The notes under the pieces are model-generated. The model saw nothing but the letters and a program-made list of their open reading frames with translations. It ran no database searches and had not been told where the DNA came from. A stretch of DNA of 64,000 nucleotides from Pseudo-nitzschia pungens (lineage: Eukaryota > Bacillariophyta > Bacillariophyceae > Bacillariales > Bacillariaceae), in assembly GCA_037355855.1 (NCBI GenBank), contig CM074769.1, positions 806,001 through 870,000 of the forward strand. The letters are read 5' to 3'. This document shows positions 32,045-41,066 of the stretch, piece after piece; the stretch's first letter is position 1; each line of letters begins with the position of its first letter. The translations under genes were made by a program, and so were the position numbers.

Positions 32045-34396
32045 TCATCCTTGTTGCCCGTACACCAGTTCCGGTGACGAACAATATCGATCGTCGTCGT
32101 CGTCGTCGTCGTCGTCTCCCTGGGTATCGTGTCGCCCAAAGGATGGGGGGTCATTTTGCAAAGTATTGTCAATGTCGTTGTCTTTTTCATTGTCTTTTTC
32201 ATTGTCATTGTCGTCGCTGTCCTCCAGAAGGTTGACGCTGCGTTGCTGGCTCTCGTCGTCGTCATCGTTTTCGTCGTTGCGGCGACCGGTGGTCTCCCCG
32301 GTGTCTTCTCGTTCCTCCTCCCCTCGAGGGGCCGATGACAGCGTCCCGCTGGTGAGGTGGCTGGATCGTCTCCGCCGCTTGCGCCGTTCTCGTTCTCGCC
32401 GCCGGCTGTCATTGCGATTGTGATTGCGACCGCTCCCGGCACCGCTTTCACCACCGGCGGTGGCTCCTCCCGGGATCCCATCGGTGACCGTGGGAAAGAG
32501 GAGCCTGCTCTCCCGGCTGCCGGCGTCTCGATCCTCGTCATCGCCGTCGTCGCTCCCAATGGGAAACCGAACGGAAGCGCCGCCCCCGGTGCCGATGGTA
32601 TCCGCTGCGCTCTCCTGGGTGGCCGAGAGGGTGCTGCGCTCGCCCCTCCGCCGCTTTTGGTTTTGCGTTCCGCTCGATGGCGTCGGGGATTGCGAGGGTC
32701 CGGTCAAAACCGACGGTTCTTCGCCGTCGTCGTCGCCGTCGTCGTCGTCGCTCTCGCCGCGCTCGGTTTCGGAATCCTTGCCGCGACCCGATGCGACGCG
32801 ATCCCGCTCGCGCTGGTGCTCGCACTCGAACTCGTCGTCCTCGTCGTCCCGGTAATCGTCCTCGTCGATCTCCAGGGGCAGCAGCAGAAAATCGCAAAAG
32901 GCCGATTCGGCGGCGGCGGCGGCAACGGGGGGCGGCGGCGGAAGCGTCGCGTTTGCGTTTGGATCCCCGGCCCGGCTGCTCCTCCGCCTCCCGCGGTTCC
33001 CGGCGTCCGCGTCGATGACCAGCTGGTGCTGGATGGCCAGGATGCCCCGGGCGTTGACGCTCAGACAGGTCTCCCTCGCCGTGTCGAGGGGCTGGAGGGC
33101 CCGCGTCCACCCCGCCAGCGAATAGGTGTGGGCGATCGCTTTCTTGCGATCGCGCCGGTTTTGGTTGCGATTCAGATCGCGATCGCGATTCCCCCCGCCG
33201 TCGTCGTTCGAGAACTCGATCGGTGCCGGGATCTCGATCCGCACCCGGCCGGAGTGTCCCCGCGTCGACAGGCGCAACCGGGGCCCGCTCCGGGTCCAGC
33301 CGTTGCTGTTTTGGGTTTCGTTGCTTGGATCGCCGTCGTTGTCGCGATGGTTGCGGTTGCTGCCGTTTTCGGGCTCGTCGTCGTCGCCTTCGCCTTCGCC
33401 CTCGTCTTCCCCGCTCCTCAGGAACCGGACCCGCACCGTGGTGGCGCCCGGAACGTATTCCAGTTCCCTGGCTTCGCTCAGCTCGTGCCCGGCCGACGGG
33501 CAGAGCCACCGGGCCTCGATCGGAGACTCCCCAAAGGCCGCGGAGAGCTCGGCGGCCTCGTCCGAAGGGGGCGGGTTCAGGCCCGGAACGGCGGCCGTCG
33601 CCACCACGGTTCCGGATCCTCCCCCTCCGGCTCCCTCCCATTCGAGTCTCAGCACCTCGGTGGAGGTGTGGTAGGACATGGTCAGCGAGGAGGACGGCGA
33701 CGAAACCAACAGCGGCGGCGACGGCGATGGGGATGGTTTTGACCCGTGAAAAAAGGAGGAGTGGGCGCTCGCCGCCGACGACGAGGGGGCCTTGTCGCTG
33801 CCGGTTCCGATCATGAGAAGGTTCAGGCACTGCATAAAGGTCTGCCAATGAATGGTAAAATCGTACGAAACATCGTCGTCGTCGTCGTCGTCGTTGCTGT
33901 TGTTGTTATTGCTGCTGCTGTTCATCAGTCGGTAGTGGCCAAAGAGAGCGGCGGGGAGTTCCATGCTGGCCTGGAATTGTTTGTTGCTGGATTGCGAATG
34001 AATCGTCAATCCGCTCCGGGTGCAAAAGACCGTCATGGGATGGAGCTTGTTCGTCGTCGTCGAGGATCCTCCGTATCCGTATCGTTCCGATTGGGTCGCC
34101 CCTCCCTGGGTGCCGTATCGGTTGCCGCCGCCTCCTCCGCCTCCGACACCGCTGCCGGTTCGGGACCATCCCCCGTGTTTCGAAAAGGACTGCAAGAGGT
34201 GCACGAGAATCCGGGGAGTCTCGCAGCGGCAGACCATCAGCGCGTCGTCTTCGTCTTGGTCTTGGTCTTGGTCGTCTTCGTCGTCTTGCTGGCTTTGTCC
34301 GGTTTCGTCCCCGATCGTCATCGAAGAGGTTCCCTGGCGATCGTCGGCGTCGGCACGGTTGCCGCCGTCGTCGTCGGAACGATATCCATGTCTCAT
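32045..34396 (-). CDS. RAD1: RAD1, subunit of the 9-1-1 DNA damage checkpoint clamp, greatly enlarged
   Basis: A single-exon gene of 783 aa from the ATG at 34396, preferred because an upstream start would be non-ATG. RAD1 features occur in family order: ETPRILVHLLQSFSKHG, then MTVFCTRSGLTIHSQ, the KQFQASMELPAALFGHYRL helix, DFTIHWQTFMQCLNLLM, LTMSYHTSTEVLRLEWE, RLRLSTRGHSGRVRIEIP, and TYSLAGWTRALQPLDTA followed by LSVNARGILAIQHQLVID and CDFLLLPL. Typical RAD1 has about 280-320 aa. The excess comes from Gly/Asn/Asp-rich loops between strands and a C-terminal extension of over 200 aa that is acidic, Ser-rich and ends with basic patches (QKRRRGERS, RRRERERRKRRRR). With RAD9 and HUS1, RAD1 forms a PCNA-like ring loaded at damaged DNA. 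The tail may carry nuclear localization and phosphorylation sites. Confidence 0.85.
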   Translation of the reverse strand: MRHGYRSDDDGGNRADADDRQGTSSMTIGDETGQSQQDDEDDQDQDQDEDDALMVCRCETPRILVHLLQSFSKHGGWSRTGSGVGGGGGGGNRYGTQGGATQSERYGYGGSSTTTNKLHPMTVFCTRSGLTIHSQSSNKQFQASMELPAALFGHYRLMNSSSNNNNSNDDDDDDDVSYDFTIHWQTFMQCLNLLMIGTGSDKAPSSSAASAHSSFFHGSKPSPSPSPPLLVSSPSSSLTMSYHTSTEVLRLEWEGAGGGGSGTVVATAAVPGLNPPPSDEAAELSAAFGESPIEARWLCPSAGHELSEARELEYVPGATTVRVRFLRSGEDEGEGEGDDDEPENGSNRNHRDNDGDPSNETQNSNGWTRSGPRLRLSTRGHSGRVRIEIPAPIEFSNDDGGGNRDRDLNRNQNRRDRKKAIAHTYSLAGWTRALQPLDTARETCLSVNARGILAIQHQLVIDADAGNRGRRRSSRAGDPNANATLPPPPPVAAAAAESAFCDFLLLPLEIDEDDYRDDEDDEFECEHQRERDRVASGRGKDSETERGESDDDDGDDDGEEPSVLTGPSQSPTPSSGTQNQKRRRGERSTLSATQESAADTIGTGGGASVRFPIGSDDGDDEDRDAGSRESRLLFPTVTDGIPGGATAGGESGAGSGRNHNRNDSRRRERERRKRRRRSSHLTSGTLSSAPRGEEEREDTGETTGRRNDENDDDDESQQRSVNLLEDSDDNDNEKDNEKDNDIDNTLQNDPPSFGRHDTQGDDDDDDDDDRYCSSPELVYGQQG
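32090..32116. repeat. (CGT)n coding repeat, poly-Asp in RAD1 tail
   Basis: Trinucleotide run that encodes consecutive Asp near the RAD1 C-terminus on the minus strand. Confidence 0.7.
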
Positions 34397-35542
34397 TTTG
34401 AAGCCTTTTCGGGGTGAGAAGGAACGAAGGAAGCAAGCAAGGAAGCAAGCAAGCAAACATGGAATGCCGATCGGTCAATCGCCTCGAACCCCGCTGGCTC
34501 CGTTTTGGATTTTCACGGCTTGTTGGCAACTCGAAATAAAGTGCGACTTTTCGAGAGCTACAAGTGCAAGTAAACCTTACCAGAGTATCGTGAAACAAAC
34601 TGTTGAAAATGATCCTCCTTGCTTGGTGTGCGAATATTATTATTGCGGATTGCTGTGTTCAAATTTCAGAAGATGAAAACATCGGAACAGCATTTCCAGC
34701 AGGGGTCCCCTGATTTCCAGTACGGTACAAGTAACGTAGGCAGGTAAGATTATGGTGGGTGGGTGATGTGGGTTTCGGGGTTCGGAGGAGCAAGGAAAAT
34801 GATGAAAATTTTGAAAAAAAAAGTAATGATGCGGTCAAAACCGCGCCTCGGTTCCCCGTTTTGCCATGTAATTCGTGACTCGACTCGATCGAACATTGAT
34901 TCAGTCACGCTAAAATGGTTTCTTGTTCTTCGTTTGAACCGACCAGGTTTGAACAAGCGTAACACGAACAAAATAAGGTTTACTCGTACTTGTACCTGGA
35001 ACAGCAATAATTACCGTAATTCGAATTATGGCCATGCTGCTTGTGATAATAAAACTACCGTAAGGTTACTACTACTAAGGTTATTCATTGTAACAATAGT
35101 AAATCTTGCTTGCAAAACGTAACATGACATAATTGTGTCATGATTGATTCGATACTGCTGTGGCGAAGATACTACCTGCCACTACCAGGTACCAGGTAGC
35201 AGATACGGCAGGCAATCCGGATCAGCAGTCCCCCATTCCAAGTAGCGTCAAGTACTAATTTCTACAGGGACTGGAGAAAGTTCATCAAAACAGAAAGGTA
35301 TGGCGGGACGTGGGACTCATCACTGATCCTTTTGAGACGAGAAAGAAGTGTAAGGTTACCGTAACCTAACACAAGACCTCTCTGGCTTACCGTACTTCAC
35401 ATCTCGTGCTCGGTAATTCCATCCTACCGGTACGGTACATCGGTACATCATATCATTCGAAACGCAACTGTAATAATAATATAATCATAATACTGTACAA
35501 ACCATCGCATACGAGTACGTGTCGCAGCATGTTGGTACGAGA
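34397..35542. other. intergenic between divergent RAD1 and GPCR genes
   Basis: About 1.1 kb, AT-rich, with GGTAAG/CTTACC half-sites of the dispersed palindrome and a small compound inverted repeat near 35169-35196 (CTACCTG pairing with CAGGTAG). No gene is supported. Confidence 0.6.
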
Positions 35543-37136
35543 ATGAATGGGATGGAAACAACGACGAGTGGCGAACACGTGACCGCGGACTCCGGCGCGG
35601 GGCCGCTTTGGCTGTGGCCGAGGCTGGGGCGCCATTTGGAGAATGCGACAACGTCCGCCGCGGAATACGAATCCGACTCTTCCGCGGAGTCGGATCCCGT
35701 CACGGTCCACTCCACAACGAGGTGGATCGGCATCACCGGCTTGACTCTGACGGCGATCGGGGTCGCGGTCTCCCTCGGCTCGGCCTTTTTCCTCCACCGG
35801 TTCCGGGACCACCAGATCATTTCGGTCGGTCAGCCCCCCTTTCTCTATCTCGTCTGCTTCGGGGTCCTCCTCCTCTCGATCTCCGTCTCCCTCAACACGA
35901 CGCTGGGAGACGACGTCTCGGGCCGGACGAAGGCTTCCCTGGACGCCTCCTGCATCGCCTGGGTCTGGTGCACCAGCGTGGGGGAGCTGGTGATCTACCT
36001 GGCCCTGCTCTGCAAGCTCTGGCGGGTCGAAAAGGTGGCCCGCTTCCGAAAGGGACAGAAAATACTGGCGAAGCACGTTCTCGGACCCTTCGCGGGCGTC
36101 ATTCTCGCGGCGATCGGGATCCTGGTGGTCTGGACGGTTGTTAGCCCGCCCCACTACCAGCGGGAGATCGTCGAGGCGGGGGACGGGACGCTCCATTCCA
36201 TCGGGGTCTGCCACTACGACGACGGCGGGATTTTCCAGCTGGTCCTCTCGATTCTCTTTCTGGTCACGGTGGCCGTTGTGTTCTGGCTGTCCCTGAGAAC
36301 CCGGCACCTTCCCGAGTCCCTCTCGGACAGCCGGCGGATCACGCAGACCCTCCTCGCGCACCTGCTCCTGGGCCTGGCCATGCTGGTGATCAAGGTGATC
36401 GCGGTCGTCGTTTCGGCCAGCGGGGGGGTCTTTCGCGAGACCGGCGACGAGAGCGCGCTGCGGGCCTCGTTCTTTCCTGACCAAGGTCTTTTACCAGTTC
36501 GCGGTGGGGATGCTGACCCTCGGCTTTCTGGTCCTGCCCAAGATATACTGCGTGCGCTACGAGCGCGTCCACGGGAATCTCCCGCAAGGGGTCCGCAAGC
36601 TGGTGGAGGGACGGGTCACCGTCACCATGAACAACGAGCGGCTGGTCGAGGTGGACGGGAGATGGACGTCCGAGGGCGCGTCCGCTGCCCAGAGGTGGGG
36701 GGGCGGTTCCATTCCACAAAACACAGCAACGACAAGCAACAGCAGCAACACCAACGAGAACCAAACGAAGCGCCAAGATTCCTTTGCTGTGGAGTCGCCG
36801 CTCCGATCGAACGACGGAAGCAAGCACCGTGGATACTCGCACCGAGCGTACCGGTACCGAGGGCGGTTCCGGGAGAGGACGCACCGAACCCGAAGCAAAA
36901 CAAGGGTGGTTGCAATCACCGATGGAGGGAACGACGGCATCGTTGGGGGTGGGCCAGCCCAATCGCAATCGCAATCCCAATCGCAGTCGCAACGCAGCGA
37001 TCACATCCCGGATGCCCGCAACGAGTTTTGCGACGTGGAGGGTGGCTCCCAGGAATTTGTCATGGAAGCGGAATCCTCGAAATCCAGTGCGAACGAGAAT
37101 GGGGACGGCAGCAGTGCGGACGGCGTTGAGCACTGA
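35543..37136 (+). CDS. Class C (GABA-B-like) G-protein-coupled receptor, with a one-base frame break
   Basis: The ATG at 35543 is the first true ATG. A short Ser/Asp-rich N-terminus precedes seven hydrophobic segments: WIGITGLTLTAIGVAVSLGS (TM1), the QPPFLYLVCFGVLLLSI block (TM2), CIAWVWCTSVGELVIYLALL plus CKLWRVEKV (TM3), VLGPFAGVILAAIGILVVW (TM4), FQLVLSILFLVTVAVVFWL (TM5), LLAHLLLGLAMLVIKVIAVV (TM6), and FYQFAVGMLTLGFLVLPKIY (TM7). The PPFLYL block before TM2 and the PKIY end of TM7 are class C marks. No large ligand-binding ectodomain is encoded; the N-terminus is only about 60 aa. The C-terminal tail is long, Ser/Gln-rich and disordered. Between TM6 and TM7 (36421-36476) one base must be skipped; the corrected protein is 530 aa. 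Ligand unknown. Confidence 0.82.
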
Positions 37137-37681
37137 TGGTGGTGAACGAGAAAAACCGATTCGGTTCGTTCGATCGAGTTTTCGTCCCCGGGGACTTTCT
37201 CGACACGGATGCAACCGAACCAACCACGAAGCACGGTCTCTTGGACGGAATGCGCAATGGTCGCACCGTGCACGAATCACTGGTTTCCCGAGAGCGCTAC
37301 TGCACACTCACTTGTTGGTACTATGTGCGCTTTTGGTTTCGCGAAAACTGCGATAAGTAGGTCTGCACCAACATTATCATCCTGATACTCTGTTAAAATA
37401 TCAGGCAGAAACGACCGCGAAGTTGTCCACAAAGAACAAATACTTCGTGATGATGAATCAACAGGTCTGTGGCAATGGTGCAATGAGGCTAGTTTGGACT
37501 ATGGTATTCAAAAGTATATTCGGTGCAACCCAACTATTGTGAATTAGTGGCGGCTACTCAAAATTCAATACGATGTAATAAGTAAATGTGAAAAATACCG
37601 TAGTTACCTGTAAGGTTACCAATATCTCATCCCTAACCGTGTGAGATAACCAGCGCTAAACGACGGCAGCATAAAAAAGCG
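37137..37681. other. intergenic between the GPCR gene and tRNA-Val
   Basis: About 545 bp with no supported gene. A T6 tract on the minus strand (A at 37673-37678) is the Pol III terminator of the tRNA. Confidence 0.6.
37673..37678 (-). terminator. Pol III terminator of tRNA-Val
   Basis: Six T on the minus strand, three bases beyond the tRNA discriminator base. Confidence 0.8.
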
Positions 37682-37755
37682 TACAGTGGATGGGAATCGA
37701 ACCCACGACCTCAGCTGTGTTAAAGCCGCGTCATAACCAACTAGACCACCTCTGC
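37682..37755 (-). tRNA. tRNA-Val (anticodon AAC)
   Basis: Read on the minus strand, the 5' acceptor strand is GCAGAGG. The D arm GTC...GAC contains the B-box-independent TAGTTGG loop. The anticodon stem is CGGCT/AGCTG with loop TTAACAC, giving anticodon AAC (GUU codons). A 5-nt variable loop follows, then the T arm GTGGG-TTCGAAT-CCCAT, 3' acceptor CCACTGT and discriminator A. There is no intron and no encoded CCA. The acceptor stem has a G:U at 1:72 and an A:A mismatch at 5:68. A T6 terminator follows. Arm structure and conserved TTCGAAT make the call firm, though the mismatch leaves slight doubt about function. Confidence 0.9.
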
Positions 37756-38387
37756 GTTGCTTGCTTTTAGAGGCGTGCTACTTCCAATTTTTTAATTCCA
37801 CTCTTAGGTCTCTGAACATCTATTTTCACGGCAAAAGTTCGTTTACATTCAATTCTTGATGATGAGTTTTGACATTGACTTGCTTTCCTTCTTGGAGGGC
37901 ATGCATCGCTTTGTGTTTTGATTCGTAATTGAATTCCTCTCTCACTGTTATCGACGGTGTTGGATGCTTGTGGACTGGGAGAGAATTTGGAACGCAATCG
38001 CTACAGTACTGCGTGGGTTGCAAGTGCGTCGCTTCCTATCAGCTTGTTTCCTGTTTTGGATGTTCCTACCGATCGATTCCGGATTCGTTCCGATTCCTCG
38101 TGCCGGTTGTCCGTCTCAGGATGTAATCTACCGTATCTCTGGGTTTGTGCAGTGCATTCAATCAATCAATCAGTCAAATTGAATGATTGATTCATTTCTG
38201 TGAGCGAATTATAATAGGTCCTCGGCGGCTTCGAATTGGTACACAGTTCACAATGATACCCGTACGTGTACACGAGTTTCCATTCCTGCAATGCCGATTG
38301 TACGGCTCGTCTGAAAAGCGGGGCTCTCGGGATCGGAGGTTCTTCTCGATAAATACGTAGTAGTAAATAGCGCGTGACAGTTTGTTT
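37756..38387. other. intergenic upstream of tRNA-Val and downstream of the phosphatase
   Basis: About 630 bp with an AATCAATCAATCAG run near 38159 and no supported gene. Confidence 0.6.
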
Positions 38388-39557
38388 TCACGGATGGGTC
38401 CATCCGGGGTCGGGAAAGGTCCCGGGGATGGCCTCTTTGCCAAACCGCTCGATCGGCCACACGCCGTGAAAGCGATAGCGCACCGTTTCGTGGCTGTCGA
38501 CCCGCACCGAGGCGGCAAAGCTTCCGATGCAGCCGTAGGGCATCTCGAGGGACGACTCGACCGGGTGGCACCGCTCGGTGACGAGATCGCGAATGGTTTC
38601 CCGGTGGGCCACCACTATGCAGACGTTGCATCCCCGGTCCGCGGCAATCGTCACGGCCTCGTCGACGGCCGGGAGGGGATGATTCGCGGGAAGCGGCGGC
38701 AACGCACCGTTTCGCTTTCGGTTTTGGTTGCGCTTCATGCGAACCGACGGATACGAGAACCCATCGGTTCCAGCTTCCCTGCCCAGCGAGCCGGGGCGGA
38801 TTGGCTCGGACATTGGAGCATACTTCCAAGATCCAGTCTCGTCCCGCTGGTGTTTCCAAAACCGAACCGGTCGGCAACTGCAATCCGGTGGTAATTTTTG
38901 GTTGTCCTTGTAGTTGTCAGTGTCCTTGTCCTTGCCCTTGTCCTTGTCGTCCATCCACTGCGAAGCGGGCATAGTCCGGACGGCTCGGACAAACGGGCTT
39001 GCGTCCGTGCCGTCGTTGGATCCCGTGTCGGCACAGCGAAGGAAGCCCCTTGGAACCAGTTCCTCCACCCCACCATAACGGTGCACGGCAGCGGCCGAAT
39101 TTGCGAGCTCGTTCAAAATCGTCACGGGGATGGCCCCGGAATCGTCCGGATCGTCCCCGGGCACCGGTGGAAACACGAGCGCTGTGTCGTTGTCGTTGCC
39201 GTTGCCTCCCCGGATGTCAATGGTGCCAATCATCAGCGCGGTCCCTACCACACGGCGCAGCGGGGACGAAAAGACTGCAACAGTTCTTCTCTGTGGTTTG
39301 CCATTGCTTTCGCTGCCGTTGCGCTCCTCCGACAGCAGGGTCGCGATGAGCCGAGCAAAGGCGTGGTGGGCCTGCCGGTGCCCCCGAGCGGTCAGCGGGG
39401 GATCCAAGGTGTCCATGGCCGGTGGTTTAGCGGGTTTGTCGCGCTTGGCGCAGTTTTTGTGCTTCGATTTGAAATCCCTCCGAATGGCCTCGTCGAGACG
39501 TTCGCCGTGGCGGATTATGTACAGCTCGATGTTGCGACTGCGACCGCGACTCGTCAT
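38388..39557 (-). CDS. Histidine phosphatase (phosphoglycerate mutase-like) family protein
   Basis: A single-exon gene of 389 aa starting at the ATG at 39557. The phosphohistidine motif lies near the start (LYIIRHGERLDEA). PPLTARGHRQAHHAF and VFSSPLRRVVGTALMI follow as substrate-pocket and core elements. The second catalytic His is late (NVCIVVAHRETIRDLV). The arrangement and length resemble the branch-2/UBASH3-type eukaryotic histidine phosphatases more than glycolytic mutases. An Asp/Lys repeat (DDKDKGKDKDTDNYKDN) and a basic loop (KRNQNRKRNG) interrupt the core between the motifs. No signal peptide or transmembrane segment is seen. The substrate cannot be inferred. Confidence 0.87.
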   Translation of the reverse strand: MTSRGRSRNIELYIIRHGERLDEAIRRDFKSKHKNCAKRDKPAKPPAMDTLDPPLTARGHRQAHHAFARLIATLLSEERNGSESNGKPQRRTVAVFSSPLRRVVGTALMIGTIDIRGGNGNDNDTALVFPPVPGDDPDDSGAIPVTILNELANSAAAVHRYGGVEELVPRGFLRCADTGSNDGTDASPFVRAVRTMPASQWMDDKDKGKDKDTDNYKDNQKLPPDCSCRPVRFWKHQRDETGSWKYAPMSEPIRPGSLGREAGTDGFSYPSVRMKRNQNRKRNGALPPLPANHPLPAVDEAVTIAADRGCNVCIVVAHRETIRDLVTERCHPVESSLEMPYGCIGSFAASVRVDSHETVRYRFHGVWPIERFGKEAIPGTFPDPGWTHP

Positions 39558-40544
39558 GGTTCGTGCCGATCGGAACCAAAGGGACGGGAGCAGAGTGTGT
39601 TGATTTGTGTTTGTATTTGGTTTGTTATGTTTTGTTTTTCAGAATAGGAAGGAGACGACCACCAAATGCGTTTCAAACTACGTTCGGATCTGAAGATGTT
39701 TTGGTTTTGATGACGCAGTGCTTATCTCCTAAGTTTCAATACATGCAGTTTCTGTCGCTATCAGAGTCGATCGCGTCTATGGGGTCCAAGATTTCTTCCG
39801 AAAGCATACAATTGTTCACCAAGATGTTAACGTTATCTACGGAGAGTAGTTCAGTATTCTTTTTCTTGCGGTGAGACGAACGAATATGACTGCAGCCATG
39901 TTTCATCGCAGATCGCAGAGGGATGCCGATCGGTGGATTGAGAGTCGGGATTTGGGAGTCAGTCGTCCGGGAGGAGTCATCGGTTGGCGCGTTTCACGTT
40001 CCCGGGAATTGGGAAAAACCCTGAAAGGGAGGATCCGAGATGTGAAAAGAATTCCCTCTGTATCATATACGGTACCTCAACGAAAGAGAACATAACGAAT
40101 ACTTAACGTATCGAAGTCGAAGCATAAGTGTCAACTCGTTCCAATTGCACCTGGTACACGTGCGTATTGGTATGTCCCAATTCATTCTGGTATGTATGTG
40201 GTATGTTCATACCGCAAGGCAATATTTCTTGGAATACTTGACTTCATCAAACCATCGTCTCATGAATCAATCAATCAATCTCAAAACTCTGGTTGGTATC
40301 TTTTCTCTTTTCGTAGTCGGTTTGCGCAATCGATATTTATTTGCCTGGTGTCGCAACAGCATGAGGCACAAGATCTTTGGCATTCGGGTCCGCTTGGAGA
40401 TCCCTTCTCGTTCCATCACACCATAATCCTTTTCACGATTGATTGATTGATTGATTGATTGCAACCGAAACCACCGTGGTCGAAAAGGCCACAGTACGAG
40501 TAGAGTTGAGTCGAGCCGAGTCGAGTGGTTCTCGTTTGTGAAAC
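39558..40544. other. intergenic between divergent phosphatase and cysteine synthase genes
   Basis: About 990 bp. It includes a (GATT)n tract at 40435-40461 shortly before the cysteine synthase start and a GAGTCGAGCCGAGTCGAGT direct repeat at 40508-40526. No gene is supported. Confidence 0.6.
40435..40461. repeat. (GATT)n tetranucleotide repeat
   Basis: Six units of GATT about 90 bp upstream of the cysteine synthase-glutaredoxin start codon. Confidence 0.9.
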
Positions 40545-41035
40545 ATGTCACAATCATGGAGAGCCCGGAACCAGCCTTTCAGAAGCATTCGCAGCATCAC
40601 CGCCGCTGTCCCATCACCCGTTCTTGTTGTTTTGAGAACGTTTCGGACCACAACCGTCCGAGCAACCTCTTGCCACACTACAACCATCACTTCCTCCCAC
40701 AGCACCACCAGCGCGAGCCACACCATCATGGAGGAATCTGAATCGTCCCTGAAAGCCTTTGAGAGCCTTCCCCGCAGCGCCATCTACGAGCGCATCTCCG
40801 AAACCATCGGACGCACTCCCGTCGTGAAGTTGCAACACATGTCGCCAAAAAAGGGTGTCGATGTCTTTGTGAAGCTCGAGAGCGAAAACCCCGGTGGATC
40901 CGTCAAGGACCGCTTGGCACTGGGAATCATCGAGTGGGCCGAAAAACACGGAGAGCTCAAGCCCGGTCAGACAGGTGCGTGATTGAGATTGAGATTGAGA
41001 TTGAGATTGGGAATGGGAATGGGAATGCATTGTTG

Positions 41036-41066
<31 letters not shown>

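Noticed and set aside
32357..33742. 461-codon plus-strand frame rich in Val/Leu
   Set aside because: Antisense to RAD1; its hydrophobic look comes from GTC/CTC complements of GAC/GAG repeats.
35453..36484. 343-codon minus-strand frame
   Set aside because: Shadow of the GPCR gene.
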